Below, piece by piece: positions 24,073 to 33,390 of a stretch of DNA of 55,371 bases; position 1 is the stretch's first letter; every line of letters begins with the position of its first letter. This DNA comes from Flavobacteriales bacterium TMED123 (GTDB lineage Bacteria > Bacteroidota > Bacteroidia > Flavobacteriales > BACL11). A program made the position numbers and the translations under genes. The DNA lies in assembly GCA_002170165.1 (NCBI GenBank), contig NHFY01000018.1:1-55371 (forward strand). Reading direction: 5' to 3'. Below the pieces are notes generated by a model. The model searched no databases. It worked only from the letters and a program-made list of their open reading frames with translations, and was not told the origin of the DNA.

Positions 24073-26073
24073 TTACCTTCTTGCATTTGTATTATATTCT
24101 AACGTAGCTGTATCTAAACCAAAAGAGGGATTAGTATTATCTGTTTCAAATTTTAAAGATACTACAAATCCTGTTCCTACTGTTTGAGTTTTAAATATTC
24201 TAGCTAATTTTCCACCATATTTAGCAGAAGTATCTGATGCAGTATTAGTAAATAATGCTTGACCGTAAAAAGAAACAGTTGATGCTATATTACTAAAACT
24301 AATTGCATTAGGTTGAACTGAGTTTAATTCATCAAAATCAAATTTTAAAGATACATCAAATTCAATAGAGCCTTTTGGATTTGTAAAAATTGTGCATTTA
24401 TATATTGTTTTACGCATTCTAGGATCATTTAAAGGCATAAAAGGGCTTTGATATACTGCTGATATATTAGCTCCATCAAAACTATTTCCGCTTTCTAATT
24501 GATAAACATATCCTGTATCGTTAGAGAATAAAATAACTTCTTTGTTATTATATAAATTACTTGCGGCTACGTTAGCTTTAATACCACTCATTTCAGACCA
24601 AGCAAAGTTTTCTCCACCTTGAGAAGAAAATTGTGTGCCTATAATACCATTGCTAAATAAATTGTTTGCAAATAATCTATATTGTGATTTACTTCTAATC
24701 ACAACACTAGTAAAATTAATATTAGAATCTATAAAATCTGTTAATTTACTTTGAATAGCTTTTGAAATAACTCCTAGTCCAAAGTCTCCAATACGATCTG
24801 TACCACTTAAAAGCCTAAGTCCATCAGGACCAAGAAACATTATATCGCCACCTACTTCTTGAATTGATTCTGGACTAGAAGTTCCTATGTCAGTAGTAAT
24901 TGGCTTTAAAGAAAAATCAGATGCTGTACTTCCTGTAATTCTTTCTATACTATTTTGTGTGAATATAATTAGTTGTTCTCTAAATACTATTAATCCTGTT
25001 ATATTATTTGATACACGAATAGTTCCTGCATTGTTGCCTGTGTTAAAATCATTATCAGTAAAAGGTGCAGTAAAAGTAAGTTTTGAACCTTTAGCAAAAA
25101 ATAAATGATTTCTATAATTTATTACAAATGAAGCACCTTGAACATCAGATGGTGCAGAGTTTAATGCAGTATATGTTGTACCATCATATAAAGCAGGAGA
25201 ATTAAAACCATCTACAATAGCAATTTTTTGTGTTCCACTATAGTTATAGTCAGTAATTCTTGTTTGTAAAGCTAATTTTCTACTTGTACTAATAAAAGTT
25301 AGTGCTGCATCATCTACTGGACTAGAAGCAAGTGCGGGATCAATAGTTAAAGTTGTTCCACCAGAAGAAACAGTAGCGTTTGTTCTAACTGTATATACTT
25401 TATCTACTCCATTAATTGTAAAAACATCTCCATTTTGAGGGGCTGATGTGATACCATCTATTATTAATGTTGTTCCTGTTTGACTACTTCCGTTTACTAA
25501 AGGAGTACCATAGTTAGGAACATTTATTTTTTCATATTCAGAGGATACTAAATCTCCACCTGTTTGAAATAAATCGTTATTGTAACCTATTATAGCTTTT
25601 ACGCCAGCATCTGTGCTAAATATTCCTAATCCATTTGCTGTATATTTTGATACTATTGAAGTAAAATTAATAGCTGCTGCATTAACAGGACTAGAAGCTA
25701 AAGAAGTAGTTAACGTTAAAGTTGCTCTATTATTTACGCTATCAAAAGATACATTGCTTATTGTATAAGTCCCTGTTATACCTGTTACTGTAAATTTATC
25801 TCCTATAATAGGAGAAGTATAAATATTAGCAATAATAATAGACGTTCCAGTTTGACTAGCTCCATGTACAACAGGTTTTCCATAAGGAGGAATAATATTA
25901 CTACTAAATTTTTTAAAACCTAATATTCTTCTATATCCACCATCTATAGCACATTCGTAATTCTGTAATACAGTAGCTGAACCGGGAGCATTTATACCTT
26001 GTTGAAGAGGACTCATATTAGTAATAAGACCACCTTTAAATTCAATAGGAAAAGTTTCTCTGGTACTAGCCAT
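24073..26073 (-). CDS. Tail tubular protein B-like (T7 gp12 type)
   Basis: A 666-residue protein starting MASTRETFPIEFKGGLITNMS with PGSATVLQNYECAIDGGYRRI, the characteristic N-terminus of podovirus nozzle/tail tubular protein B. The rest is beta-rich with repeated hinge-like segments (two copies of a TGTSLIIxxI...GDxFTV unit at about 70-90 and 200-215), compatible with a beta-propeller nozzle. It follows tail tubular protein A, whose stop overlaps its start by one base, the normal order in podoviruses. Confidence 0.8.
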   Translation of the reverse strand: MASTRETFPIEFKGGLITNMSPLQQGINAPGSATVLQNYECAIDGGYRRILGFKKFSSNIIPPYGKPVVHGASQTGTSIIIANIYTSPIIGDKFTVTGITGTYTISNVSFDSVNNRATLTLTTSLASSPVNAAAINFTSIVSKYTANGLGIFSTDAGVKAIIGYNNDLFQTGGDLVSSEYEKINVPNYGTPLVNGSSQTGTTLIIDGITSAPQNGDVFTINGVDKVYTVRTNATVSSGGTTLTIDPALASSPVDDAALTFISTSRKLALQTRITDYNYSGTQKIAIVDGFNSPALYDGTTYTALNSAPSDVQGASFVINYRNHLFFAKGSKLTFTAPFTDNDFNTGNNAGTIRVSNNITGLIVFREQLIIFTQNSIERITGSTASDFSLKPITTDIGTSSPESIQEVGGDIMFLGPDGLRLLSGTDRIGDFGLGVISKAIQSKLTDFIDSNINFTSVVIRSKSQYRLFANNLFSNGIIGTQFSSQGGENFAWSEMSGIKANVAASNLYNNKEVILFSNDTGYVYQLESGNSFDGANISAVYQSPFMPLNDPRMRKTIYKCTIFTNPKGSIEFDVSLKFDFDELNSVQPNAISFSNIASTVSFYGQALFTNTASDTSAKYGGKLARIFKTQTVGTGFVVSLKFETDNTNPSFGLDTATLEYNTNARR

Positions 26074-26792
26074 TAATTAACTCTTGTATTAGAAGCATAC
26101 GCACTACGTGTAAGCATAGTAGAATTAACATATTCGTATCTATTTATGTAAATAGTTCTCATTTGTTTAATTCCTTGCTCAAATCGTTGTTGCATCATTG
26201 CAGCTTCTTGACTTTCTCCTCTAAATAAATAAGCATTATACATAGCACCATCTATTATAACATATCTAAATTGTTCTGGCAATGTTGGTACAGATGTAGC
26301 TGTAGTTAAATCAGAAGGTATTTTATAATATTCATAAGTAACTGTATATGCTTTATCTGGTGATGGCACTAAAGCAAACTCTTCACTAGGAGTACGAACT
26401 ACTGAATGAGGCATTCCTTGCACTACAGTAGATGTATTATATTCGTTGTCAACGTATTTTTCTAGATATTCATTATATCTTATAACTTTTAATTTTTTAG
26501 TTTGATTTCCTAATGTGCTATTTCTTTCTATTCTAAAAGTATTCATATCAACACTTTTAGCATTAGAAGGAAAATCATATCTTACAGTGCCTACTGTAAC
26601 TGTTTCGTTTTCAGTTTCGTGATTAAAAGGCCATTCAAATTCGTGTTGATTGATATAGCGTATAGAAGCATTTATAACATCTTTAATCATACTATACTCA
26701 CCAATAGCAGTGTTAAATGTAGTAGTTGTTAATTCTACTTCATTTAACCTTCTATTAACATCGTTAATTAAACCTAAAAAATTATATGCCAT
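26073..26792 (-). CDS. Tail tubular protein A-like (T7 gp11 type)
   Basis: A 239-residue helical protein: MAYNFLGLINDVNRRLNEVEL, then YSMIKDVINASIRYINQHEFEWPFNH and a conserved TYEYYKIPSDLT region, matching the gp11-type adaptor that joins the portal to the nozzle. Position directly upstream of the tail tubular protein B gene supports this. Starts overlap by single bases on both sides. Confidence 0.8.
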   Translation of the reverse strand: MAYNFLGLINDVNRRLNEVELTTTTFNTAIGEYSMIKDVINASIRYINQHEFEWPFNHETENETVTVGTVRYDFPSNAKSVDMNTFRIERNSTLGNQTKKLKVIRYNEYLEKYVDNEYNTSTVVQGMPHSVVRTPSEEFALVPSPDKAYTVTYEYYKIPSDLTTATSVPTLPEQFRYVIIDGAMYNAYLFRGESQEAAMMQQRFEQGIKQMRTIYINRYEYVNSTMLTRSAYASNTRVN

Positions 26793-27139
26793 TATCTATC
26801 CTTGACTTTTAATTTAATTGCTCTTTGTGAAGTACGTGATAAACTGTCTGTTATAGTACAATAAAATACATAAGTTTCTGAATTTAATCCACCTCCAATA
26901 TAAGCAGAAGCAACATTGTTTGTATTTGTTTTTGACACTAACATAATATCATCTATTACAGCATTAGATGAAATATTAGTTATAGTTTGACCGGGATTAA
27001 TGTTTGTTTCTGGTTTAAAAGCATTAGATTTTACTGCCCACTGTACATTAGATATAGTAGCATCACCAAGAAAAGCACTCCAATCAATGCTATAATCTAG
27101 AGTTTCATCTGGGTCTTTATCGGGCCAACTTAATGCCAT
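26792..27139 (-). CDS. Conserved phage structural protein, Ig-like (115 aa)
   Basis: Begins MALSWPDKDPDETLDYSIDWS, a signature found in many phages for a small tail-associated beta-sandwich protein (DPDExLDYxxDWS). The C-terminal half (YVFYCTITDSLSRTSQRAIKL) has the alternating pattern of an Ig-like strand pair. In other phages such proteins lie next to fibre genes. AAGGAAAAC precedes ATG. Confidence 0.7.
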   Translation of the reverse strand: MALSWPDKDPDETLDYSIDWSAFLGDATISNVQWAVKSNAFKPETNINPGQTITNISSNAVIDDIMLVSKTNTNNVASAYIGGGLNSETYVFYCTITDSLSRTSQRAIKLKVKDR

Positions 27140-27150
27140 ATTGTTTTCCT

Positions 27151-30100
27151 TTATGCAAATACTTTTCTATTTTGAGAAGCTATTGTAATTAATCTTGATG
27201 TATCACTTGCCGTAACTAAATTTTCTCTAGTAAATTTGTCTGCAAAATTAGCAAAGTTAAATACTACTGCTGTTGTATCTATGTTTCCTGTAGCACTATT
27301 TCCTACCGTTGTACTTAAAGAACCTGCAGTATTAATTTGAGGCGCTCTATTTTCAAACAAACTAATTACATTAGATATTATTTTCTCGACTGATACTCTT
27401 GCAGAAACTATACCAATGTTTCCTACACTAGGGGTTGCTACAAGAGTACTTCCGCTATTAACTTTTATATTACTGTTTACGGCAGTGGTAGATTCTACTC
27501 CTGAAACAATTGCATTTACTTTTGGTATTGTTGCTGAAACACTGCCTGTTGTTTCTTGTCCTACAATAATTAAAGTGTTGTGTGATTCTGTTGTAATATT
27601 TTCTATTGAAGTTGTACTTTGTACATTTGATATAAAAGTATCTGTATTTATTGTAGGTAATTCAGTTTCTCCTGTAGCATTTATACCACTTAAAAAGTGA
27701 GTAAGTAAAATAGAAGTTCTTGGTCCATGCGGAGAAACGTGCTTACTAAAATCTTTTCCTTGCTCTTTAAATGGTCTAATGTTACCGTTTATTTTTGTTA
27801 TATTAGTACGATTATCGTGATCATTAATAAGATGTCTAGCACTAAGCGCTGGATTAGTTCTTTCTGCTATTCCAATCAAACCATATAATTCTATAGTTAC
27901 ATCAGGGCCACTAATTCCTATATTACTTCCACTCTCCATAAGTAAAAATAATTTACCTTTAAGATTTCCTAGTAACAAAGTTTGATTTGACACTCCGACT
28001 AAGTTACTAATAACTTTAGGAGTAATAGTTCCAACTGATCCTGTAAGTAAACCTCCTCCATCTGGAAAATCAAATACATTACCTTCTAGTGTAAATAACT
28101 GACCTTGAGAAATAACTAAAGTATTTAAATCCGAAAAACCAAAACCTAGTACAGGATCAAAGGGATCGGCACCTATGCTAAGACTAAGTGTACCTGTTGA
28201 AAAAGTGCTTTCAAGACCATCAGGATGTTCATCGTCAAAAGAAGAACCTAAAGGATTAAGACCTAATAATGCTTGACTTTTACCAATAGGAGTTATATTT
28301 CCTAAACTTACTGTTGCATCAAAATTACTTACTAAAGGTTCGGATACTATTAAAAGTAAATTCCCTGAATTTAAAAGTAATCCTGTTGTATCTAAAGCAG
28401 GGGTTACATGAGCGATTCCCTCTGTTCTTTCGTCTGTGGGTATAATAATAATAGAATTTGTTTGATGTGTAAAACTACCTGCAGCAGAAGTTCCTTGTAA
28501 TTCTGTTACAGTAGAGTCTCTAAATCCTGTTCCATAATTTATATAATGATCAAAACGTGCTACATAATTAACGGGTATAGAGGATATTTGAGTTGCAGTT
28601 TGTTCTTGTTGTCCATTATCTATAAAAGGAATAGATTGATGTGGTACTCTATCAGAACCTACTCCTGAAAAATGTATTACCTTTACATCTCCTACAGAAT
28701 TTCTATAATCTATTTTATTTGTATTTGTGTCTACAGTAGCATTTCCTAGTTCTGTTTGTACTTGTCCTACTTCTCCACTTCTTTGAACACCAAACATGTT
28801 TACAAATGCTTGAGCTAACGCATCGCCGCTTACTTCTCCAGCAACAGGTGCAGAAGAACCAGTTCCTTCTCCTTCTAACAATGTGCCTGTTTGTCCTGTA
28901 GCCAACTGAGAAGTTAAATCTACATTTGCTACAAGCCTACTTGCAAATGCCCTATAAAAAGGTTGTGATATAGCAAAACCACCGCTTGCGGCAGTGTTAC
29001 CCATATTTGCATGATAATGACAACCGTAATATAAATGATCTACATTGTCAACATATATTTTTGTAAAAGCACCCGATGTTCCACCAGAAGATAAACCACT
29101 ATTAGTTACAAAAGTTTCGTATCTAGCTGTTCCTGATCCTAATCCTGCAGCAGTATTAAATACTAAAAAGTGTCCTGCATTACTAGAATGACTTTGGTCA
29201 AATATATAACTATCTCCAATAATTAAACTTAAAGCAGGTCTAATTACTCCATCTATTTGATATACACCACCAACAACTTTTACTATATGAGTAGTGGTAT
29301 TACTACCTATTAAAACATTATTTGGTTTGTTTAATTTAAATGTACCGTTATTAAATTGTAAAAATGCTGAAGGAGCGCCATCTGTACCACGCTCTCTAAG
29401 TTCTAAACCTTGTGTCAAAGGTATGTAAGGAACCGTAGAAGGTGTTGTTGTTTCATTTAAAGATGTAGTATTTCCTGAATAAACAGCAGCAATTAAATTT
29501 CCTAAACTTCCTGTAGAACCTACACCACCATAATAGTTAGGGCTTCTTAACATTGCTGTAGTTACTTTTATATTTTGAGATAAATCAAAAAATAAACCTG
29601 CATCACTTTGCCTAGAATCTGATGGCACTGCAGTACTATTTGCACCAATGGCTAAATTTAATGTAGTAGGATGATTAAAATTATTTGCGTCTGGCTGAGT
29701 AAATACATCATTGTCAGATACTCTAACAGTTATAGAATTGTTTGCAACAAAATCAAAATTTAAATTAAATAAAGGAAATGTTGGAAGTTCAACACTTGCA
29801 CCAAATATAGGGGGAAATACAGGATCAGATGGAATAAAACCATCTGCGTCTGTAGCGCCTTCTATTGGATTTCCATTTGCATCTACTAAACCACGTTGTT
29901 GTAAATCTTTTAAACTTCCTCTAACAAATCCTGTAGCTTCTAGTCCTGTAAAAGGTTTTGTTGAATCTGAATTTTCTATTGTAGCTAAAAAAGGCAATCC
30001 ATCTTTAAGAGGTGGGTTATAAAATGCTTCCATACCACAATCTGTAAGAGGATCAAGTCTAGGATTATAAACATCAACAGTTTGTAAGGTTCCCCCTATT

Positions 30101-31095
30101 AACAATTCATGTTGTGAATCAAAATTAGGATGTAATAATTTACCTATAAAAGTTTGTACCTGATATGGATTAATAGTAAAATCTATGTCTAAAGTTCTTA
30201 GACCTTGTAAAATAATTCCACTGTCAGGAACTGAAGCAGCAGGATTGTGCATTACAATTAACATACGAGTAGTGGCACGTTCTGCACCAACTACCACAGG
30301 TACACCATTAAAACCTAAAGTAAAGTCACCTAATGTTTCTGTAGCTGTAGTATCTTCTGAATAACCAGCAGGAATAGTTTCATCAGCTACAGAACCATAA
30401 AATCTAATATTTTTTACATCATTGTCAGAATTTTTATATACTTTTGTATTTGCAGCTTTATGAGGAAAAAATAAATTTATATCTATTGGATTGTGAATTG
30501 CTCCTGCAGGAGTACCTGAAGGTTGACTAAGATTAGCTTTTGTTATATCATAAAATAAATCGCCGGGAAATTGATAAATAGACCTATCATAAATAAATCT
30601 TTCGGGAGTATCTGCATGAAAAATAGGATTTCCTGAATTGTCAACACCTGTTTGCAATCTAAAATGATTAGCAAATTGATCTGATAATCCAACCTCTCCA
30701 GTACCTTTTACAAATCCTTGAGATACGTTACCACTAACATCTAATAAATTTTCTACAGTAGTTGATGCATCAAAAAACCCCATACCAAATTGTACAAAAT
30801 AATGTTCTGACGATACTGTTGTTCCCCCACTATCAAGAGGAAACTCTTCTTTATTTTTGACAACAAAATTAGCAGGTAAAGGATTGCCACTTGAATCTGT
30901 TAAACCTGCATTAGTATTATGATATACCGTACTATTAAATTGTCTTACGGGTGTAGGACCAATTATTGCAGTTGCCGTTAAAGTTACATTTTCAATACTA
31001 GAGTTAATAGGAACACTTGTTAATTTAGGGCCAAAGAGTTCCTTTACACTAGCTGCAGCTACTGCATTACTTGCTATTGGCGCAAATCCTAACAC
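27151..31095 (-). CDS. Very large tail protein with cupredoxin-like domain (1,314 aa)
   Basis: Starts at GTG (MLGFAPIASNAV...) with AAGGGAA ten bases upstream. A beta-rich protein of the tail-fibre region. Residues about 605-705 contain a YQIDGVIRPALSL ... YIFDQSHSSNAGH ... YYGCHYHANMG pattern, with potential copper ligands H642, C692, H695 and M698 as in cupredoxins. Several blocks recur (DxGFxD, YINYGTGF, TPxKVNAIVSG-like). The HYFVQFGMGFFDASTT and YINYGTGFRDSTVT segments are internal duplicates. Probably part of the adhesion apparatus; no enzyme motif other than the cupredoxin-like one. Confidence 0.7.
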   Translation of the reverse strand: MLGFAPIASNAVAAASVKELFGPKLTSVPINSSIENVTLTATAIIGPTPVRQFNSTVYHNTNAGLTDSSGNPLPANFVVKNKEEFPLDSGGTTVSSEHYFVQFGMGFFDASTTVENLLDVSGNVSQGFVKGTGEVGLSDQFANHFRLQTGVDNSGNPIFHADTPERFIYDRSIYQFPGDLFYDITKANLSQPSGTPAGAIHNPIDINLFFPHKAANTKVYKNSDNDVKNIRFYGSVADETIPAGYSEDTTATETLGDFTLGFNGVPVVVGAERATTRMLIVMHNPAASVPDSGIILQGLRTLDIDFTINPYQVQTFIGKLLHPNFDSQHELLIGGTLQTVDVYNPRLDPLTDCGMEAFYNPPLKDGLPFLATIENSDSTKPFTGLEATGFVRGSLKDLQQRGLVDANGNPIEGATDADGFIPSDPVFPPIFGASVELPTFPLFNLNFDFVANNSITVRVSDNDVFTQPDANNFNHPTTLNLAIGANSTAVPSDSRQSDAGLFFDLSQNIKVTTAMLRSPNYYGGVGSTGSLGNLIAAVYSGNTTSLNETTTPSTVPYIPLTQGLELRERGTDGAPSAFLQFNNGTFKLNKPNNVLIGSNTTTHIVKVVGGVYQIDGVIRPALSLIIGDSYIFDQSHSSNAGHFLVFNTAAGLGSGTARYETFVTNSGLSSGGTSGAFTKIYVDNVDHLYYGCHYHANMGNTAASGGFAISQPFYRAFASRLVANVDLTSQLATGQTGTLLEGEGTGSSAPVAGEVSGDALAQAFVNMFGVQRSGEVGQVQTELGNATVDTNTNKIDYRNSVGDVKVIHFSGVGSDRVPHQSIPFIDNGQQEQTATQISSIPVNYVARFDHYINYGTGFRDSTVTELQGTSAAGSFTHQTNSIIIIPTDERTEGIAHVTPALDTTGLLLNSGNLLLIVSEPLVSNFDATVSLGNITPIGKSQALLGLNPLGSSFDDEHPDGLESTFSTGTLSLSIGADPFDPVLGFGFSDLNTLVISQGQLFTLEGNVFDFPDGGGLLTGSVGTITPKVISNLVGVSNQTLLLGNLKGKLFLLMESGSNIGISGPDVTIELYGLIGIAERTNPALSARHLINDHDNRTNITKINGNIRPFKEQGKDFSKHVSPHGPRTSILLTHFLSGINATGETELPTINTDTFISNVQSTTSIENITTESHNTLIIVGQETTGSVSATIPKVNAIVSGVESTTAVNSNIKVNSGSTLVATPSVGNIGIVSARVSVEKIISNVISLFENRAPQINTAGSLSTTVGNSATGNIDTTAVVFNFANFADKFTRENLVTASDTSRLITIASQNRKVFA

Positions 31096-31110
31096 TAACT
31101 AAATTCCCTT

Positions 31111-33387
31111 TTAACTATATATGTATGCCCTAGAAGCTGTATTTGAACCAGATATTTGAGGATAATAAGTACCAATTGAAACTCTATTACTAACTTTACT
31201 AACTTTAATACCTTCACTAAAATCATTTAAATTTAGTCCACCTGCAGTATATTCTGATTTAGCCCTAGACCCATTAGCAGTAACATTTCCATTAGCTATG
31301 TCAGTTAGATTAAAAAAGAAAGCCTCGTCATTGCCCGTATCAGCAACTACTGCTCCACTTGGGCCTATACCAACATATTTTCCAAACTGATTACTTTCTC
31401 CTGTTACAAGAGTAGATAACTCTACTATAAGTGCTCCTGTTGACATTCTATATATCCAAGCCTTATTAAATGAAGTTCCACTTCCTATAATTACATAGTC
31501 ATCCCAAGCATCAACAGAATAACCAAATTGAAAATTAGTACCAACTCCGCTTAATGATGCTGGTAAAAACGTTCTAAAATGAGCAAATGGAGATGTAGCA
31601 TTAAATATATCAACTCTACCATCATTGCTGTAACTTCCGCTATCATAATTTGGAGAACCTATTGCAAAATAAGTATTAGTTACTCCAATACCAAAACCAG
31701 CATTTGAATCTGCAAAAGGACCAGAAGAAAAAGGTGAAGATATTTGAGTTGCTGACCAAGAATTATTAGCATCATATACTACTACTTTACCTGTCGGTGT
31801 AGAACCAAAATTTGCTCTTGGCGCAGTAGCTACGAGATAATTTCCATTTTGTGTAAAGCCCATATTCATTCCTAAATATGCTCTAGCACTAGACCCAAAA
31901 GTTTGAAAATTAGTAATTGCACTATAATCAGAAGCACTATATATGTAAATAGTACCAGTTTGTCCATATGATGGTGCATTAGTGTTTGGTCCCGAATTAT
32001 AAGCACTAACTGCTACATAATTTTGACTAATTGCACATTCTCCAAATCTAGAAATGCTACCGTTTGGAGACTCAGTAAATGTATTAAGAACTGTATTATT
32101 AGTAGCATTATATAGTATAGCTTTATTGTCTTCAACAGCACCTAAAATATACTTGCTTTCAGAAAAGTCTCCAAATAAACCAAAGTTAGAATAATAACTT
32201 GTGTTTGAACTAGTAACAAATGCCTCTAATGTTCTAGTAAAAAGTGGTGGACTAAAAGATAATGTAAATGCACTTACTGCAGTAACTGCTCCGTTTATAT
32301 TATCTGTAGCGCTAAAAGTTAAACTAAAAGTACCTGCATTAGCTTCTAATGTGCTAGGAGTTATAGTAAATACATTATCTGATTGACTAATAGTTGCTAT
32401 TGAACCTAAAGAACCCGATGTTACTGCATAATTCCAAGTAATAGGTAATCCTTCTGGATCAGAAGAAACTGCAGTAATAACTGTAGGTGTGCCGTCTTGA
32501 GCAAAAGTATAAGTAGCATCTACTCCAGAAATACTAGTAGGAGAAGCATTAGTTACAGTAGCAATTACAAACCATCCACGACCAGAAGAACTTGAAGTAA
32601 CTATATTTGCTCCCATAGCATTTCCATGTGTTTGGCAGTAATACTTTAAATTTGTAGAAGCATCATTTGGCACAGTATAAGTAACAGTTGCACCAGAACT
32701 ACCAGCAGTACCTGATACTACTACCCCTGCAGTAGTAACCGATTCAGCCTCACTTGCTGTACCAAAATTTGTAACTGTTTTAAAACCTAGAGGATGTGTT
32801 GCATTTGAACTATCGCTTACATCAAATATATAAGTCATTCCACGATTTAATGTAAGAGCAGCATTATTTACACCATCTATTGCAAATACATTACTACCGC
32901 TAACATTAACAACTGTTACAACAAATGTAACTGGTGCTGCATAAGAATATATAAACATTTTATTTAAAGAAGTAACAAGAACTGTATCACCAGCTTTAGG
33001 GTTAGGAAGTGCTGCAAGATCAGACATAGCAGTAACAGCAGTAATAGATGCACCATCTGCTAATTCATATTGTGAAGCACTACTGTTATATTTTAAAATT
33101 TGACCGTCTGAAGGAGAAGCAGCACTTACATCTGTAAGACCATTTACATTAAATGCAACAGAAGATTGTAAGTCCGCTAATTCAAATTTTGAAGTGCTAT
33201 TAGAAAATTTTAATATTTGATTATTTGTAGGAGATGGTGCATTAACATTTCCAATATCATTTATGGTATTTGCAACAGTAGAAACTGCATTCCAAACTAC
33301 TTTAGTAGAATCATAAGTATATTGTATGCTGCCTACAGTAAATGTATCACCATTACTAGGCGAACTAGGAAAGTTTGCTTTTGCCAT
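31111..33387 (-). CDS. Tail fibre with cupredoxin-like, cadherin-like and propeller domains (758 aa)
   Basis: Domains in order: short beta repeats (about 30-110, LKFSNSTSKFELAD / LKYNSSASQYELAD), a cupredoxin-like domain (about 150-265; H198, C251, H254, M258 in YYCQTHGNAMG), a cadherin/Ig-like domain (about 280-390; SDPEGLPITWNYAV ... FSATDNINGAV), and a C-terminal region of FG-GAP/propeller-like repeats (GYSVDAWDDYVIIGS, YFAIGSPNYDSG). Likely a host-recognition fibre. The cadherin-like domain is nearly identical to one in the next upstream gene, including at DNA level. Confidence 0.75.
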   Translation of the reverse strand: MAKANFPSSPSNGDTFTVGSIQYTYDSTKVVWNAVSTVANTINDIGNVNAPSPTNNQILKFSNSTSKFELADLQSSVAFNVNGLTDVSAASPSDGQILKYNSSASQYELADGASITAVTAMSDLAALPNPKAGDTVLVTSLNKMFIYSYAAPVTFVVTVVNVSGSNVFAIDGVNNAALTLNRGMTYIFDVSDSSNATHPLGFKTVTNFGTASEAESVTTAGVVVSGTAGSSGATVTYTVPNDASTNLKYYCQTHGNAMGANIVTSSSSGRGWFVIATVTNASPTSISGVDATYTFAQDGTPTVITAVSSDPEGLPITWNYAVTSGSLGSIATISQSDNVFTITPSTLEANAGTFSLTFSATDNINGAVTAVSAFTLSFSPPLFTRTLEAFVTSSNTSYYSNFGLFGDFSESKYILGAVEDNKAILYNATNNTVLNTFTESPNGSISRFGECAISQNYVAVSAYNSGPNTNAPSYGQTGTIYIYSASDYSAITNFQTFGSSARAYLGMNMGFTQNGNYLVATAPRANFGSTPTGKVVVYDANNSWSATQISSPFSSGPFADSNAGFGIGVTNTYFAIGSPNYDSGSYSNDGRVDIFNATSPFAHFRTFLPASLSGVGTNFQFGYSVDAWDDYVIIGSGTSFNKAWIYRMSTGALIVELSTLVTGESNQFGKYVGIGPSGAVVADTGNDEAFFFNLTDIANGNVTANGSRAKSEYTAGGLNLNDFSEGIKVSKVSNRVSIGTYYPQISGSNTASRAYIYS

Positions 33388-33390
33388 TAA

